The translations under genes and the position numbers were made by a program. The notes beneath the pieces were generated by a model, which saw only the letters and a list, made by a program, of their open reading frames with translations, was not told where the DNA came from and searched no databases. From NCBI GenBank assembly GCA_002300355.1, contig NSGV01000001.1, positions 2,852,001 through 2,916,000 of the forward strand: 64,000 nucleotides of DNA, written 5' to 3'. This DNA is from Streptomyces sp. TLI_235. GTDB taxonomy: Bacteria > Actinomycetota > Actinomycetes > Streptomycetales > Streptomycetaceae. Below, in pieces: positions 8,845-17,214 of the stretch. Numbering within the stretch: position 1 is the first letter of the stretch; each line of letters begins with the position of its first letter.

Positions 8845-9629
8845 AGCGCGATCATGGTGTGGTCGAAGTACGAGCTGTACGAGATGTCGGCGGTGTCGCC
8901 GCCCTCCTGGTAGCCGCCGATGACGCCGACGACCTCGCCGGTGCGGGTGCTGATCCAGGGGCCGCCGCTGGTGCCGCCCGGGTAGCCGGGGCAGTCGATC
9001 CGGCGCTGGGTGGCGGACTGCCGGGTGGTGGTGTCGGTGCACAGCAGCGGCGCCTCGGCGCGTGCCGGGTAGCCGTAGAGGCGGACCTGCGAGGTGAACG
9101 GGTCGTCCATGCCGAGGGCGTTGCCGCCGACCACGTCCTCGACCCGGTGGCCGTCGGCGGCGGGGGCGACCCGCAGGATGGCGTAGTCGGCGTCCTCGTC
9201 GCGGTCCCCGGTCCAGGCGTCGGGGGCGTAGATCGCGGTGACCTGCCAGGTGCCGTACGGGGCGCTGCCGTCGCGGTAGCCGGGCACGAAGCTGAGGCCG
9301 TCGGTACTTCCGACGCAGTGGGCGGCGGTCAGGACGAGGTCGCGGGTCGGGCTCTGCAGCACGCTGGCCGAGCAGAAGTGGTGCCCGGGCCCGATGGTGC
9401 CGCCGAACAGGGCGCCGACCCGGGCGGAGGCCCGGTCGGCGGGCGCGGTGGCGGTGGTGCCGAGGGCTGCCGCCACGGCGGGCGGGTCGGCGGAGACGGT
9501 GGCCGAGGCGGTGGCGGGCGAGCTGCCGAGGACGTGGGCGGCGGCGAGCAGTCCCGCGGTGGCGAGGGCCGCCGCCGGGGTGGCGAACAGCGGCCGGAGC
9601 CGGCGGCGGGGCGTGCGGGGGCTGCTCAT
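8814..9629 (-). CDS. Secreted trypsin-like serine protease
   Basis: A 271-residue exported protease of the chymotrypsin/trypsin fold. After an Arg-rich start it has a hydrophobic signal segment (about 14-35) and an Ala-rich propeptide. The catalytic triad is visible: His104 in LVLTAAHC, Asp148 in DADYAILRV and Ser221 in GGTSGGPW. Cysteine pairs flank the His and Ser regions. Substrate specificity cannot be told. The ATG at 9629 is preceded by GGAGGAG 7 bases upstream; the frame extends 12 codons further without a good start. It converges on, and slightly overlaps, the ATPase gene. Confidence 0.92.
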   Translation of the reverse strand: MSSPRTPRRRLRPLFATPAAALATAGLLAAAHVLGSSPATASATVSADPPAVAAALGTTATAPADRASARVGALFGGTIGPGHHFCSASVLQSPTRDLVLTAAHCVGSTDGLSFVPGYRDGSAPYGTWQVTAIYAPDAWTGDRDEDADYAILRVAPAADGHRVEDVVGGNALGMDDPFTSQVRLYGYPARAEAPLLCTDTTTRQSATQRRIDCPGYPGGTSGGPWISTRTGEVVGVIGGYQEGGDTADISYSSYFDHTMIALYRRAVTAAP

Positions 9630-9733
9630 CGGCGAACTCCTCCTGGCCGGGGGTGTCGGCTCCACTCTGGGCCGCCGGGCTGTGAGCCGGGTGATCCAGA
9701 GGTGGGAATGCGGTGAGAGATCCGTACACGATC

Positions 9734-9769
9734 CCGCCCCGGCCCCGGAGGAGTCCAGGGCCGGGGCGG
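9734..9769 (-). terminator. Hairpin terminator of the MFS gene
   Basis: Perfect 12-bp inverted repeat (CCGCCCCGGCCC / GGGCCGGGGCGG) with a 12-base loop, about 30 bases after the stop codon of the reverse-strand MFS gene. Confidence 0.65.
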
Positions 9770-9797
9770 CGTGTCGCCGAGTCGGTGGCGGGCCCGG

Positions 9798-11312
9798 TCA
9801 GTGCGGTTCGGCCGCGGGGCGGGCGGTGGCCGGGGCCGGTTCGGCCGCTGCCGGGTGCGCCTCGCCGGGTGCCGGCCTGTGGTTGATCATCAGGAAGGCG
9901 ATGAGGGCGGCCGCCAGCAGGATTCCCATCGCGACCCAGGTCGCGATCGCGTAGCCGTGCACGGCGCCCTCTCTGAGGACGAGCGGATCGGCGGCGTTCC
10001 GGGTGGCCAGCCAGGTGGCGGTGGCGCTGGCGGCGATGGTGTTGAGCAGTGCGACGCCGACCGAGCCGCCGACCTGCTGGGCGCTGTTGATGATGGCCGA
10101 CGCGGCGCCGGTCTCGTTCGGTGCGACGCCGAGGGTGGCCAGGCTCATGGAGGGCATGAAGACCAGGCCCATGCCGAGGCCGAGCAGGAGTTCGGCGGGC
10201 AGCACCATGGTCGCGTAGGGGCTGTCCACCTTCATCTGGGTCAGCCAGGCCATGCCGGCGGCGGCGAGCAGCAGGCCGGGGACGACCAGCATCCGGGAGG
10301 GGATCCGGGTCATCAGGTTGGCCGCGATGCCGGTCGCGCTGATGACGATCGCGCCGGTCATCGGCAGGAAGGAGACGCCGGCCATGACCGGCGAGAAGCC
10401 CTTGACCGCCTGCATGTAGTAGGTCAGGAAGAGGAACAGACCGAACATGCCGATCATGGCCATCCCGACCGAGATGGCGCCACCGCCGCGGTTGCGGTTC
10501 GCGACGAGGTGCAGCGGCAGCAGCGGGTGGTCGGTGCGGCGTTCGAAGAGCACGAAGACGAAGAGCAGCGCGGCGCCGAGGCAGAGGGAGCCCAGCACCA
10601 GCCAGTCGCCCCAGCCGCGGGAGACGGCCTCGGAGGTACCGAAGACGATCAGGAGCAGGCCGCTGCAGCCGAGCACGGCGCCCGGCAGGTCGAGCCTGAC
10701 CCGGCGGTGCTTGGCTATGTGGTCGTGCTGGAGAAGGACGTAGGCGCCGAGCGCGGCACCGATGGCGATCGGGATGTTGACGAACAGGCACCAGCGCCAG
10801 TTCAGGTACTCGGTGAGCAGTCCGCCCATGATCAGGCCGATCGCGGCGCCGCCGCCGGCGAGGGCGCCGAAGATGCCGAAGGCGGTGGCGCGCTCCTTCG
10901 GATCGGAGAAGGTGTTGGACAGCAGCGACAGGGCCGAGGGTGCGAGGAGTGCGCCGAAGGCGCCCTGCAGGGCGCGGGCACCGAAGAGCATCCAGGGCTC
11001 GGTGGCGAATCCGCCGATGGCGGAGGCCAGCGCGAAGCCGAGCAGGCCGATGGTGAAGGTGCGTTTGCGGCCGAAGAGGTCGCCGATCCGGCCGCCGAGG
11101 AGGAGCAGGCCGCCGAAGGCCAGGGTGTAGGCCGTGATGACCCACTGTCTGTTGCCGTCGGATATGCCCAGGTCCTTCTGGGCGGAGGGCAGGGCGATGT
11201 TCACGATGGTCGCGTCGAGGACGATCATCAGCTGGGCGATGGCGATGACTGCCAGGGCCCACCAGCGGCGGGGGTCGACCGCCTGCTCGTCCTGTGCGTG
11301 CTGGAGGGACAC
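9798..11312 (-). CDS. MFS exporter, DHA2 (EmrB/QacA) type, 14 TM
   Basis: A 504-residue proton-driven drug/metabolite exporter of the inner membrane. The first helix carries the family motif LDATIVNIALPSAQKDLG, the A-motif region is GRIGDLFGRKRTF, and helix 5 motif C is visible in GGGAAIGLIMGGLL; about 14 hydrophobic helices are apparent. The GTG start at 11312 is chosen because it begins just before WWALAVIAIAQLMIVLD. No regulator gene touches it. A DevR/DosR-type palindrome 110 bases upstream suggests control by a redox or hypoxia response regulator encoded elsewhere. The transported compound is unknown. Confidence 0.92.
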   Translation of the reverse strand: MSLQHAQDEQAVDPRRWWALAVIAIAQLMIVLDATIVNIALPSAQKDLGISDGNRQWVITAYTLAFGGLLLLGGRIGDLFGRKRTFTIGLLGFALASAIGGFATEPWMLFGARALQGAFGALLAPSALSLLSNTFSDPKERATAFGIFGALAGGGAAIGLIMGGLLTEYLNWRWCLFVNIPIAIGAALGAYVLLQHDHIAKHRRVRLDLPGAVLGCSGLLLIVFGTSEAVSRGWGDWLVLGSLCLGAALLFVFVLFERRTDHPLLPLHLVANRNRGGGAISVGMAMIGMFGLFLFLTYYMQAVKGFSPVMAGVSFLPMTGAIVISATGIAANLMTRIPSRMLVVPGLLLAAAGMAWLTQMKVDSPYATMVLPAELLLGLGMGLVFMPSMSLATLGVAPNETGAASAIINSAQQVGGSVGVALLNTIAASATATWLATRNAADPLVLREGAVHGYAIATWVAMGILLAAALIAFLMINHRPAPGEAHPAAAEPAPATARPAAEPH

Positions 11313-11422
11313 CGTGGGCCGCCTTCCGGAGGGGGATGTGGGAAGGGCGCACGCAGCGCTCCTCCCAGGGAATCTCTCGGGATGGCGAGGGGCAAGGATT
11401 TTTGTCAGTAAATGTACGAATT

Positions 11423-11436
11423 GGGACTAAAGTCCT
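11423..11436. promoter_or_regulatory. DevR/DosR-like box upstream of MFS gene
   Basis: GGGACTAAAGTCCT matches 13 of 14 positions of the core of the mycobacterial dormancy-regulon box (GGGACTWWAGTCCC, from memory). It lies 110 bases upstream of the MFS start, in the only AT-rich patch of this intergenic region, and downstream of the DUF885 gene's terminator. Streptomycetes have DevR-like response regulators, but none is encoded in this window. Confidence 0.55.
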
Positions 11437-11492
11437 AAACCTTCGACCGTCCTGCGGCCGAGGCCGGGTCGCACCGGGGGCGGGACCGGGTC

Positions 11493-11520
11493 GCACCGGC
11501 CCGCGGCGGCGGGCCGGTGC
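11493..11520 (-). terminator. Hairpin terminator of the DUF885 gene
   Basis: Perfect 12-bp stem (GCACCGGCCCGC / GCGGGCCGGTGC) with a GGCG loop, 12 bases beyond the stop codon of the reverse-strand DUF885 gene. Confidence 0.8.
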
Positions 11521-11532
11521 AACCGGTGCGGC

Positions 11533-13245
11533 TCAGAGCGCGGACAGTTCGGCGACCAGGTCGTCGAGGCCGAGCGAGCCCTGGGAGAGCGCGGCCATGT
11601 GCCAGGCCTTGAGGTCGAACTCCTCGCCGCGGGCCTCGGCGGCGGCGCGGGCGGCGGCGCGGCCGGTCAGCCAGGCGCGCTCGCCCAGCTTGTAGCCGAT
11701 GGCCTGGCCGGGCATGCCGAGGTAGCGGACGAGCTCGCTGTCCAGGAAGTCGGCGGACAGGCCGCAGTACCGGCCGAAGAACTCCCGGGCGTCGTCGGGC
11801 AGCATGGCCTCGCCCGGCTTGAACGGGGAGTCCGCCGGGAAGTCCAGGCCGGCGTGCATGCCGATGTCGACGATGACCCGCAGCACGCGCATCATCTGCG
11901 CGTTGAGGTAGCCGAGCCGGTGGCCGGGGTCGGTGAGGTACCCGAGCTCGTCCATCAGGCGCTCGGCGTACAGCGCCCAGCCCTCCAGGTTGGCGCTGAC
12001 GCTGCCCAGGGTGACCTGGTAGGTGGAGAGCCGATCGGCGAGGTGGGTCCACTGCGCCAGCTGCAGGTGGTGGCCGGGGACGCCCTCGTGGTACCAGGTC
12101 GAGACGAGGTCCCAGACCGGGAAGGACTCGCGGCCGAGGGTCGGCAGCCAGGTCCGGCCGGGGCGGGAGAAGTCGAGCGAGGGCTGGGTGTAGTAGGGCG
12201 CGGCGGCGCTGCCGACCGGGGCGATCCGGGACTCGACCTTGAGCAGCGGCTCGGCGAGGTCGAAGTGGGTGCCCTGGAGGTCGGCGATGGCGCCGTCCAT
12301 CAGGCCCTGGAGGTAGTCGCGGGCGTTCTCCTCGCCCTTGATGGCCGGGCCGTCGGTCTCCAGCCAGCGCATCGCCTCCATGGGGGTGGCGCCGGGCAGC
12401 ACCTTCTCCGCCTCGGCGCGCATCTGGGCGTCCAGGTCGTGGAACTGCTCCCATGCCCAGGCGTAGGCCTCGTCGAGGTCGAGCGAGGCGCCCGTCCAGT
12501 AGCGGACCCAGCGGGTGTAGCGCTCGCGGCCGACGGTGTCCGGGGTGTCGGCCGCGGCCGGGCCGTACACGTCGCGGAGCCAGTCGCGCAACGCGGCCAG
12601 CGCCTCGGAGGCGGCGACGGCGGTGGCGGTCAGCCCCTCGCGGAGCGACTCGGGGGCGTCCTGCACGAAGCCGCCGAACCAGCCGCCGGGGACGTCGCCC
12701 TCCAGCCACTCGCCGATCTGGCCGACCACGGTGGCGACCTGGCGGGGACCGGACAGCAGGTCGCGCTCGATGCCCTCGGCGAGGGTGGCGCGGTACTGGT
12801 CGAGGGCCGCGGGCACCCGGGCGAGCCGACGGCCGATCAGCTCCCACTGCTGCTCGGTCTCGGTCGGCATGAGGGTGAACACCTCGCGCACGTCGTGCAC
12901 CGGCGAGCCGAGGTTGCGCACCGCGCGGTACTCCTCGCCCGCGTCGTGCAGGGCGAGTTCGGCGTCGAGGCGCTCGCGGAGCAGGCGCGCACAGCGCCGC
13001 TCGGCCTCGTCGTCGGCGGCGCCGGCGGCCTCGGCGGCGTCGAGTTCGGCAAGGGTGGTGCGGGCGAGGTCGGCGAGCGCCGCGCGTCCGGCCGGGGAGA
13101 GGTCGGTGATGCGGTCGTCGTCCGGGTTGAGGCCGAGGTAGACCGCGGTCAGCGGGTCGAGGTCGGCGAGGGCGTGGACATAGGCGTCGGCGATACGGCG
13201 TGGGGTGGTGCCGTCGACAGCTGATGTGATCGGTTCTTGGACCAT
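11533..13245 (-). CDS. DUF885-family protein, probable metallopeptidase-like hydrolase
   Basis: A 570-residue helical protein of the DUF885 family. The hallmark TWYHEGVPGHHLQLAQ is present, with paired His and Glu that resemble a zinc-binding HExxH variant as in M2/M32-type peptidases; the enzymatic activity of the family is poorly established. Other conserved parts are ISYxxGER-type helices near the C-terminus (GQAIGYKLGERAWLTGR). No signal peptide is seen, so it acts in the cytoplasm. The ATG at 13245 with GGATGG upstream is preferred over 13266. It ends in a clean hairpin terminator, and a TetR gene is divergently transcribed 257 bases away. Confidence 0.88.
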   Translation of the reverse strand: MVQEPITSAVDGTTPRRIADAYVHALADLDPLTAVYLGLNPDDDRITDLSPAGRAALADLARTTLAELDAAEAAGAADDEAERRCARLLRERLDAELALHDAGEEYRAVRNLGSPVHDVREVFTLMPTETEQQWELIGRRLARVPAALDQYRATLAEGIERDLLSGPRQVATVVGQIGEWLEGDVPGGWFGGFVQDAPESLREGLTATAVAASEALAALRDWLRDVYGPAAADTPDTVGRERYTRWVRYWTGASLDLDEAYAWAWEQFHDLDAQMRAEAEKVLPGATPMEAMRWLETDGPAIKGEENARDYLQGLMDGAIADLQGTHFDLAEPLLKVESRIAPVGSAAAPYYTQPSLDFSRPGRTWLPTLGRESFPVWDLVSTWYHEGVPGHHLQLAQWTHLADRLSTYQVTLGSVSANLEGWALYAERLMDELGYLTDPGHRLGYLNAQMMRVLRVIVDIGMHAGLDFPADSPFKPGEAMLPDDAREFFGRYCGLSADFLDSELVRYLGMPGQAIGYKLGERAWLTGRAAARAAAEARGEEFDLKAWHMAALSQGSLGLDDLVAELSAL

Positions 13246-13324
13246 CCGGCCATCCTGTCGCAGCATTCGGCGATTTCAAGACCCTTTCGGTACGGGCTCG
13301 CACGATTGACGGACGGTCTGCCGG

Positions 13325-13354
13325 GTACCGCGTGGACCGGGCGACGTACCGCGT
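13325..13354. repeat. Paired direct repeat upstream of TetR gene
   Basis: GTACCGCGT occurs at 13325-13333 and 13346-13354, exactly 21 bases (two helical turns) apart, in the 257-base divergent region before the TetR gene. It could be a regulator site; it is short enough to be chance. Confidence 0.3.
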
Positions 13355-13502
13355 CACCGGGTGTGTACGGGCCTGCGCCCAGGGTGCCGGGCCGGCAGTC
13401 GGCGGACCGGGCCCGCCGGGGACGGGCGAAGGGCGGCGGCGCTGCGGGAACGGGCAGTGCGGGCGCTCCCGGTCGCGGGGCCGAAGCCCTAGGCTGGCGG
13501 CC

Positions 13503-14318
13503 ATGGCAGCCAGATCAGCGACCCCGCCCGCCGTCCCCGCCGACACCCCGGCCGGCGAAGGCCGCGCGGACGCCCCTGCCGGCGATCGGCCGCGCCGGGC
13601 CGGGTACCGGCGGCTGCCGGTGGAGCAGCGCCGGGAGCAGCTGATCTCGGTGGCGCTGGAGCTGTTCAGCTCGCGGCCCCCGGAGGAGGTCGGGCTGGAC
13701 GAGGTGGCGCAGGCGGCCGGCGCCTCCCGGCCGCTGGTGTACCGCTACTTCGCGGGCGGCAAGCAGCAGTTGTACGAGGCGGCGCTGCGCAGCGCCGCCG
13801 AGGAGCTGAGCCGTCGGTTCGCGGTGAGCGGCACGGGCTCGCCCATGGAGCAGTTGGCGGGCGTCCTGGACGGCTACTTCGCGTTCGTCGCGGAGCACGC
13901 GGCGGGCTACGGGGCGCTGCTGCGCGGCGGTTCGGTGGTGGAGACGGCGCGGACCTCGGCGATCGTGGACGAGGTGCGCCGGGTGGCGCTGAAGCGGACG
14001 CTGCGCCACCTCGGGGTGCGCTCGGCGGGTCCGCGGCTGACCCTGCTGGTGCGCTCGTGGATCTCGGTGGTGGAGGCGTCCGCGCTGAGCTGGCTGGACG
14101 AGGGCCGGCAGATCCCGCCGGCGTCGCTGCGGGACTGGCTGGTGGACGAGTTCGTGGCGATGGGCGCCGCCGCGGCGGCGCACGACCGGCAGACCGCCCG
14201 GATGCTGGCGGGCATGCTGGCGCTGGAGCCGGCGGACGGGCCCGCGGCGGCCCTGGTGACGCGGCTGCGGACGCTGCTGCCACAGGAGTTGGGGACACGG
14301 GGAGCCGGCACCGCCTAG
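13503..14318 (+). CDS. TetR/AcrR-family regulator
   Basis: A 271-residue repressor. After a 35-residue disordered Ala/Pro-rich lead comes the TetR helix-turn-helix at about 40-90 (RREQLISVALELFSS, VGLDEVAQAAGASRPLVYRYFAGGKQQLYEAAL), then an all-helical ligand-binding domain. The ATG at 13503 is the first one close to the DNA-binding domain; the frame is open further up but the extra residues are composition-driven. The adjacent genes are the divergent DUF885 gene and a convergent FAH-family gene; neither is clearly its target. The ligand is unknown. Confidence 0.9.
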   Translation: MAARSATPPAVPADTPAGEGRADAPAGDRPRRAGYRRLPVEQRREQLISVALELFSSRPPEEVGLDEVAQAAGASRPLVYRYFAGGKQQLYEAALRSAAEELSRRFAVSGTGSPMEQLAGVLDGYFAFVAEHAAGYGALLRGGSVVETARTSAIVDEVRRVALKRTLRHLGVRSAGPRLTLLVRSWISVVEASALSWLDEGRQIPPASLRDWLVDEFVAMGAAAAAHDRQTARMLAGMLALEPADGPAAALVTRLRTLLPQELGTRGAGTA

Positions 14319-14384
14319 CGGCGCGGGCCCGGGGCACCCTGGGGCGCGCGGGGGAGAGCTCCACGCGCCGCCGGGTGGACGGCC

Positions 14385-15245
14385 CTATGCACTGCCGAGC
14401 ACCTGGCGCTGGCGGCCGAGGCCGCCGACCTCCAGTTCGACGACGTCTCCGGGCTGCAGGAAGGACGCGTCGGGGTGGCCGAGGGTGACTCCGGCCGGGG
14501 TGCCGGTGACGACCACGTCGCCGGGTTCCAGCACCATGAAGCGGCTGAGGTAGCGGACGGTCTCCAGTACCGGGAAGATCATGTCGGCGGTGCTGCCGTC
14601 CTGCCGGAGGCCGCCGTTGACCCAGAGCCTGAGCGGGAGGTTCTGCGGGTCGCCGACCTCGTCGGCGGTGACCAGCCAGGGCCCGAGCGGGGTGAAGGTC
14701 TCGGCGGACTTGCCCTTGTCCCACTGGCCGCCGCGCTCGTGCTGGAAGGCCCGCTCGGTGACGTCGTTGGCGGCGGTGTAGCCGGCGATCACGGCCGCGG
14801 CCTCCGCGTCGCTCTCCAGGTAGCGGGCGGTGCGGCCGATCACCACGGCGAGTTCGGCCTCGTAGTCGGTCTTCTCGGCGCCGCGCGGGATGAGCACGGT
14901 GTCGTTCGGGCCGACCACGGTGTTGCTGGGTTTGAGGAAGACCACCGGCTCGGCCGGGATCGCGGCGCCGGCCTCGACGGCGTGGTCGCGGTAGTTGAGG
15001 CCGATGCCGACCACCTTGCCGGGGCGGGCGACGGGGGCGCCGATCCGCCGGCCGTCGAGCTCGATCGGGGGCAGCGCGCCGGAGGCCGCCTCGGCGGCAA
15101 GCGCGGCCGCGGCCGCCGCGTCGAGGCCGGCGAGGAAGGCTCCGTCGATGTCCCGGGTGCGCCCGGAGAGGTCGTACGCGGTGCCGTCGGGGCCGAGGAC
15201 CGCGGGGCGCTCGGCGCCCGCGGGGCCGACTCGGAGGAGCTTCAC
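14385..15245 (-). CDS. Fumarylacetoacetate hydrolase (FAH) family protein
   Basis: A 286-residue enzyme of the FAH fold. Members hydrolyse or isomerise C-C bonds in beta-keto or dicarboxylate compounds with a divalent metal. The N-terminal strand domain is followed by the catalytic core: GKVVGIGLNYRDHAVEAG, PVVFLKPSNTVVGPND, the metal ligands in DYEAELAVVIGRTARYL, GYTAANDVTERAFQ, and the C-terminal GDVVVTGTPAGVTLGHP. Exact substrate (for example hydroxyhepta-diene-dioate, or oxaloacetate) cannot be decided. It is transcribed alone, toward the TetR gene. An inverted repeat with AT-rich sequence about 115 bases upstream may regulate it. Confidence 0.92.
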   Translation of the reverse strand: MKLLRVGPAGAERPAVLGPDGTAYDLSGRTRDIDGAFLAGLDAAAAAALAAEAASGALPPIELDGRRIGAPVARPGKVVGIGLNYRDHAVEAGAAIPAEPVVFLKPSNTVVGPNDTVLIPRGAEKTDYEAELAVVIGRTARYLESDAEAAAVIAGYTAANDVTERAFQHERGGQWDKGKSAETFTPLGPWLVTADEVGDPQNLPLRLWVNGGLRQDGSTADMIFPVLETVRYLSRFMVLEPGDVVVTGTPAGVTLGHPDASFLQPGDVVELEVGGLGRQRQVLGSA

Positions 15246-15357
15246 TGGCCGTCACCACCTGGTTCGTCGGATCTCGACGGGGAGCCCGAACGCCTCGCCG
15301 CCCTGTACATCCGAGGTATATCAATGCCCTGACCTGCGAACCAGTGAGCTCCTTTCG

Positions 15358-15377
15358 GCGAATTCCTATCAATTCGC
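15358..15377. promoter_or_regulatory. Inverted repeat between DUF6745 and FAH genes
   Basis: GCGAATT-CCTATC-AATTCGC is a perfect 7-bp inverted repeat in an unusually AT-rich patch upstream of the FAH gene. A nearby TGATATACC stretch (about 15316-15324, reverse strand) could be its promoter. It could be an operator or, less likely for its low GC, a terminator of the DUF6745 gene. Confidence 0.4.
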
Positions 15378-15455
15378 ACAAGTCGTGGAGGGCCGGAATC
15401 GGGTGGCCGTACGGTTGACAGACCGCTCCCCCGGCCCTCGGCCCCTCGCGCGGGA

Positions 15456-16535
15456 TCAGGTCTCGCGCTCCGGCCGGTACTCCTCCTCCGCCACCCCGAA
15501 GGTCCAGGCGACGCCGGCCCGGGCGGTGCGGGTCGACGGGGGCACCCGCAGCCAGTACGTGCGGAAGGTGCCGTCCGGCTCCGCGGTGGAGTTGACCACC
15601 TCGACCATCACCACCGGCTCGTCGTCCGGCAGGACGATCCGCCAGAGCACGCCCGTCCCGTCCCGGTGCAGCGGCTCGGCGCCGGATTCGGCGAGGTACC
15701 GGTCGTAGCCGTAGTGCTCCAGCATGACGCGGCGCAGTTCGGCGTTCTCCTCGGCGCGGATGCGTTCCGGGGTGAGGCCGCCGAGGCCGCCGAGGAAGTC
15801 GGCGGGCACCGGCATGCCGCGCCAGGCGTACAGCGCGGTGCCGTCCGCCCAGGCGAGCGCCGGGCCGTCGGCGCGGTCGAGCCGCCCGGCCTCGTCGCGG
15901 TGCAGCTCGACGGGCCGCTCTGCGATCAGTGCCACCCGCTCGTACGGCCACCACCAGCCGGTCTGCCGGGCGGCGTCGGCGAGCGGGGCGAGCCCCTCGG
16001 ACTCGTCGGCGGCGTCGAAGGCGGCCAGCCAGGGCGCGTCGTGCTGGCCGAGGACGGCGTCGAGCAGGGCCAGCCGGACGGCGGCGCGGGCGGCGCGGGT
16101 CCGGTCGCGGACCTCGGTGCCGTCGTCGGGTCCGGCCTCCGGGGCGAGTTCGTCCAGCACCGCGCCGCGGATCCGACCGGCCAGCGTCTGGGTCTGCGTC
16201 CACAGCTCGCCGCCGGTGAGCGCCCACAGCTCGGCCCAGCCGGGGGCGCCGAGCCGGGCGTGCACCCGGGCCCGGGCCCGCTCCCAGGGGCGGGTGCGCA
16301 CCGCCTCACGGACGCCCACCGCGCCCTCGGCACGCAGCGCGAGCGCGGCCCGGACGGCGGCGAGCGGCGAGTCGAACCAGCGCACCTCGGCGGGCTCGGG
16401 CAGGCCGGCGGCCCGGTAGGCGGCGCGCACCGCCCGCTCGGCCGTAACGCGGTCGGCCGGGCCGGTGGCGGCCGCGGCGGCCCGCCAGCGGGCGGTCGCC
16501 CCGGCGGGGGCGGTGGGCTGCAGGGTGTCGGTCAT
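15456..16535 (-). CDS. DUF6745-type protein
   Basis: A 359-residue protein of unknown function that I place with the DUF6745 family. Its middle holds Trp-rich stretches (WFDSPLAAVRAALAL, WELWALTGGELW-like region, TGWWWPYERVALIAERP) and a C-terminal half with LHRDEAGRLDRADGPALAWADG, LYAWRGMPVP, MLEHYGYDRYLAESG and a beta-rich end that resembles a ligand or peptide-binding fold. No catalytic motif is evident. The ATG at 16535 has GGAAGGA upstream; the frame is open for another 1.1 kb but that is a composition artefact crossing the next gene. It follows a 108-residue protein by 29 bases and is divergent from the STM4015 operon. Confidence 0.75.
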   Translation of the reverse strand: MTDTLQPTAPAGATARWRAAAAATGPADRVTAERAVRAAYRAAGLPEPAEVRWFDSPLAAVRAALALRAEGAVGVREAVRTRPWERARARVHARLGAPGWAELWALTGGELWTQTQTLAGRIRGAVLDELAPEAGPDDGTEVRDRTRAARAAVRLALLDAVLGQHDAPWLAAFDAADESEGLAPLADAARQTGWWWPYERVALIAERPVELHRDEAGRLDRADGPALAWADGTALYAWRGMPVPADFLGGLGGLTPERIRAEENAELRRVMLEHYGYDRYLAESGAEPLHRDGTGVLWRIVLPDDEPVVMVEVVNSTAEPDGTFRTYWLRVPPSTRTARAGVAWTFGVAEEEYRPERET

Positions 16536-16564
16536 CGTGCTGTCCTTCCTCGTCCCGTCCGTGT

Positions 16565-16891
16565 TCAGTCCGCCACGACGCGCACGGCGCCGGGCACGTA
16601 CTCGCGCTGCCGCACCACCCGGTACCAGCCCTTGGGCAGCGGGATCGCGGCGTGCTCCTCGTGCACCACCCGGCCGCCCTCGGGCAGGTGCAGCCAGGCG
16701 GTGCCGAACGGGCCGGCGTCCCGCCGCAGCGTGCCCGGCCCGACCACCGCGTGGGCGTGCCCGGTCACCTCGCCGAGTGCCAGCACCAGCCGCCCGCGGG
16801 CGTCCCGCGGCAGCGCCGGCAGATCGGCCACCACGCGCGGCACCGCGTCCTCCTCGACCGGCACGATCAGCACGTCGCCCTGGCGGTACAT
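16565..16891 (-). CDS. Conserved hypothetical protein paired with DUF6745
   Basis: A 108-residue beta-rich protein recognisable by its pattern: RQGDVLIVPVEED at the start, LGEVTGHAHAVVG in the middle and HEEHAAIPLPKGWYRVVRQREY near the end. Similar small proteins are found beside DUF6745 genes in other bacteria (recalled, not searched). The histidines in GHAHA and HEEHA could bind a metal, but no activity is known. The start is secure: GGGGAGGG lies just before the ATG at 16891. It is the first gene of a two-gene unit with the DUF6745 gene and faces away from the STM4015 operon. Confidence 0.8.
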   Translation of the reverse strand: MYRQGDVLIVPVEEDAVPRVVADLPALPRDARGRLVLALGEVTGHAHAVVGPGTLRRDAGPFGTAWLHLPEGGRVVHEEHAAIPLPKGWYRVVRQREYVPGAVRVVAD

Positions 16892-17214
16892 CCGACCCTC
16901 CCCTGCTCCGGGCCGACGGGGTGCCGGCCGCAACGAGGGGAAAGCTAGGGCCGGGCTCTGACAGCGCGTCGGCGGGCGGCCCCCAGGCCCGCTCTTTCGG
17001 TTCCTGCCGGGCCCGCGACGCCAGGGCACGCACCTCCCTGCGTTGTCGTCGGTCGCCTGTACACCGCATGGGCTCCCTCCTCCGCCTTGCGATGCACGCA
17101 CCCTGACGCCGCGCGCTGATCCGACAAGATCCGAAAGAGAGGGCCTCGCGCCGGGCTGTCGCACCGGCCTGGTAGACAGATCCCGGCCGACCGGACGTCT
17201 CCCAGGAGCAGCGC
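16892..17214. other. Divergent intergenic region, DUF6745 pair / STM4015 operon
   Basis: 323 bases that must hold promoters in both directions. A TAGACA hexamer at 17173-17178 is a possible -10 for the STM4015 operon, and AGGAG at 17203-17207 is its ribosome site. A GATCCGA / GATCCGA direct repeat lies near 17116-17136. On the reverse strand GGAGGAGGG precedes an ATG at 17069 in frame with the DUF6745 gene, but it would run through the 108-residue gene, so it is not called. No RNA motif was recognised. Confidence 0.4.

Noticed and set aside
8191..11496. A 1101-codon reverse frame across the ATPase, protease and MFS genes
   Set aside because: It is Arg/Pro/Gly-rich, lies in another frame of recognised genes and has no motif.
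13306..13331. TTGACG with TACCGC as a promoter for the TetR gene
   Set aside because: The spacing is only 14 bases and the -10 lacks the final T; not convincing.
17069..17090. GGAGGAGGG before an ATG at 17069 on the reverse strand as a separate small gene
   Set aside because: The frame has no stop before it merges with the DUF6745 gene and overlaps the 108-residue gene; likely chance.
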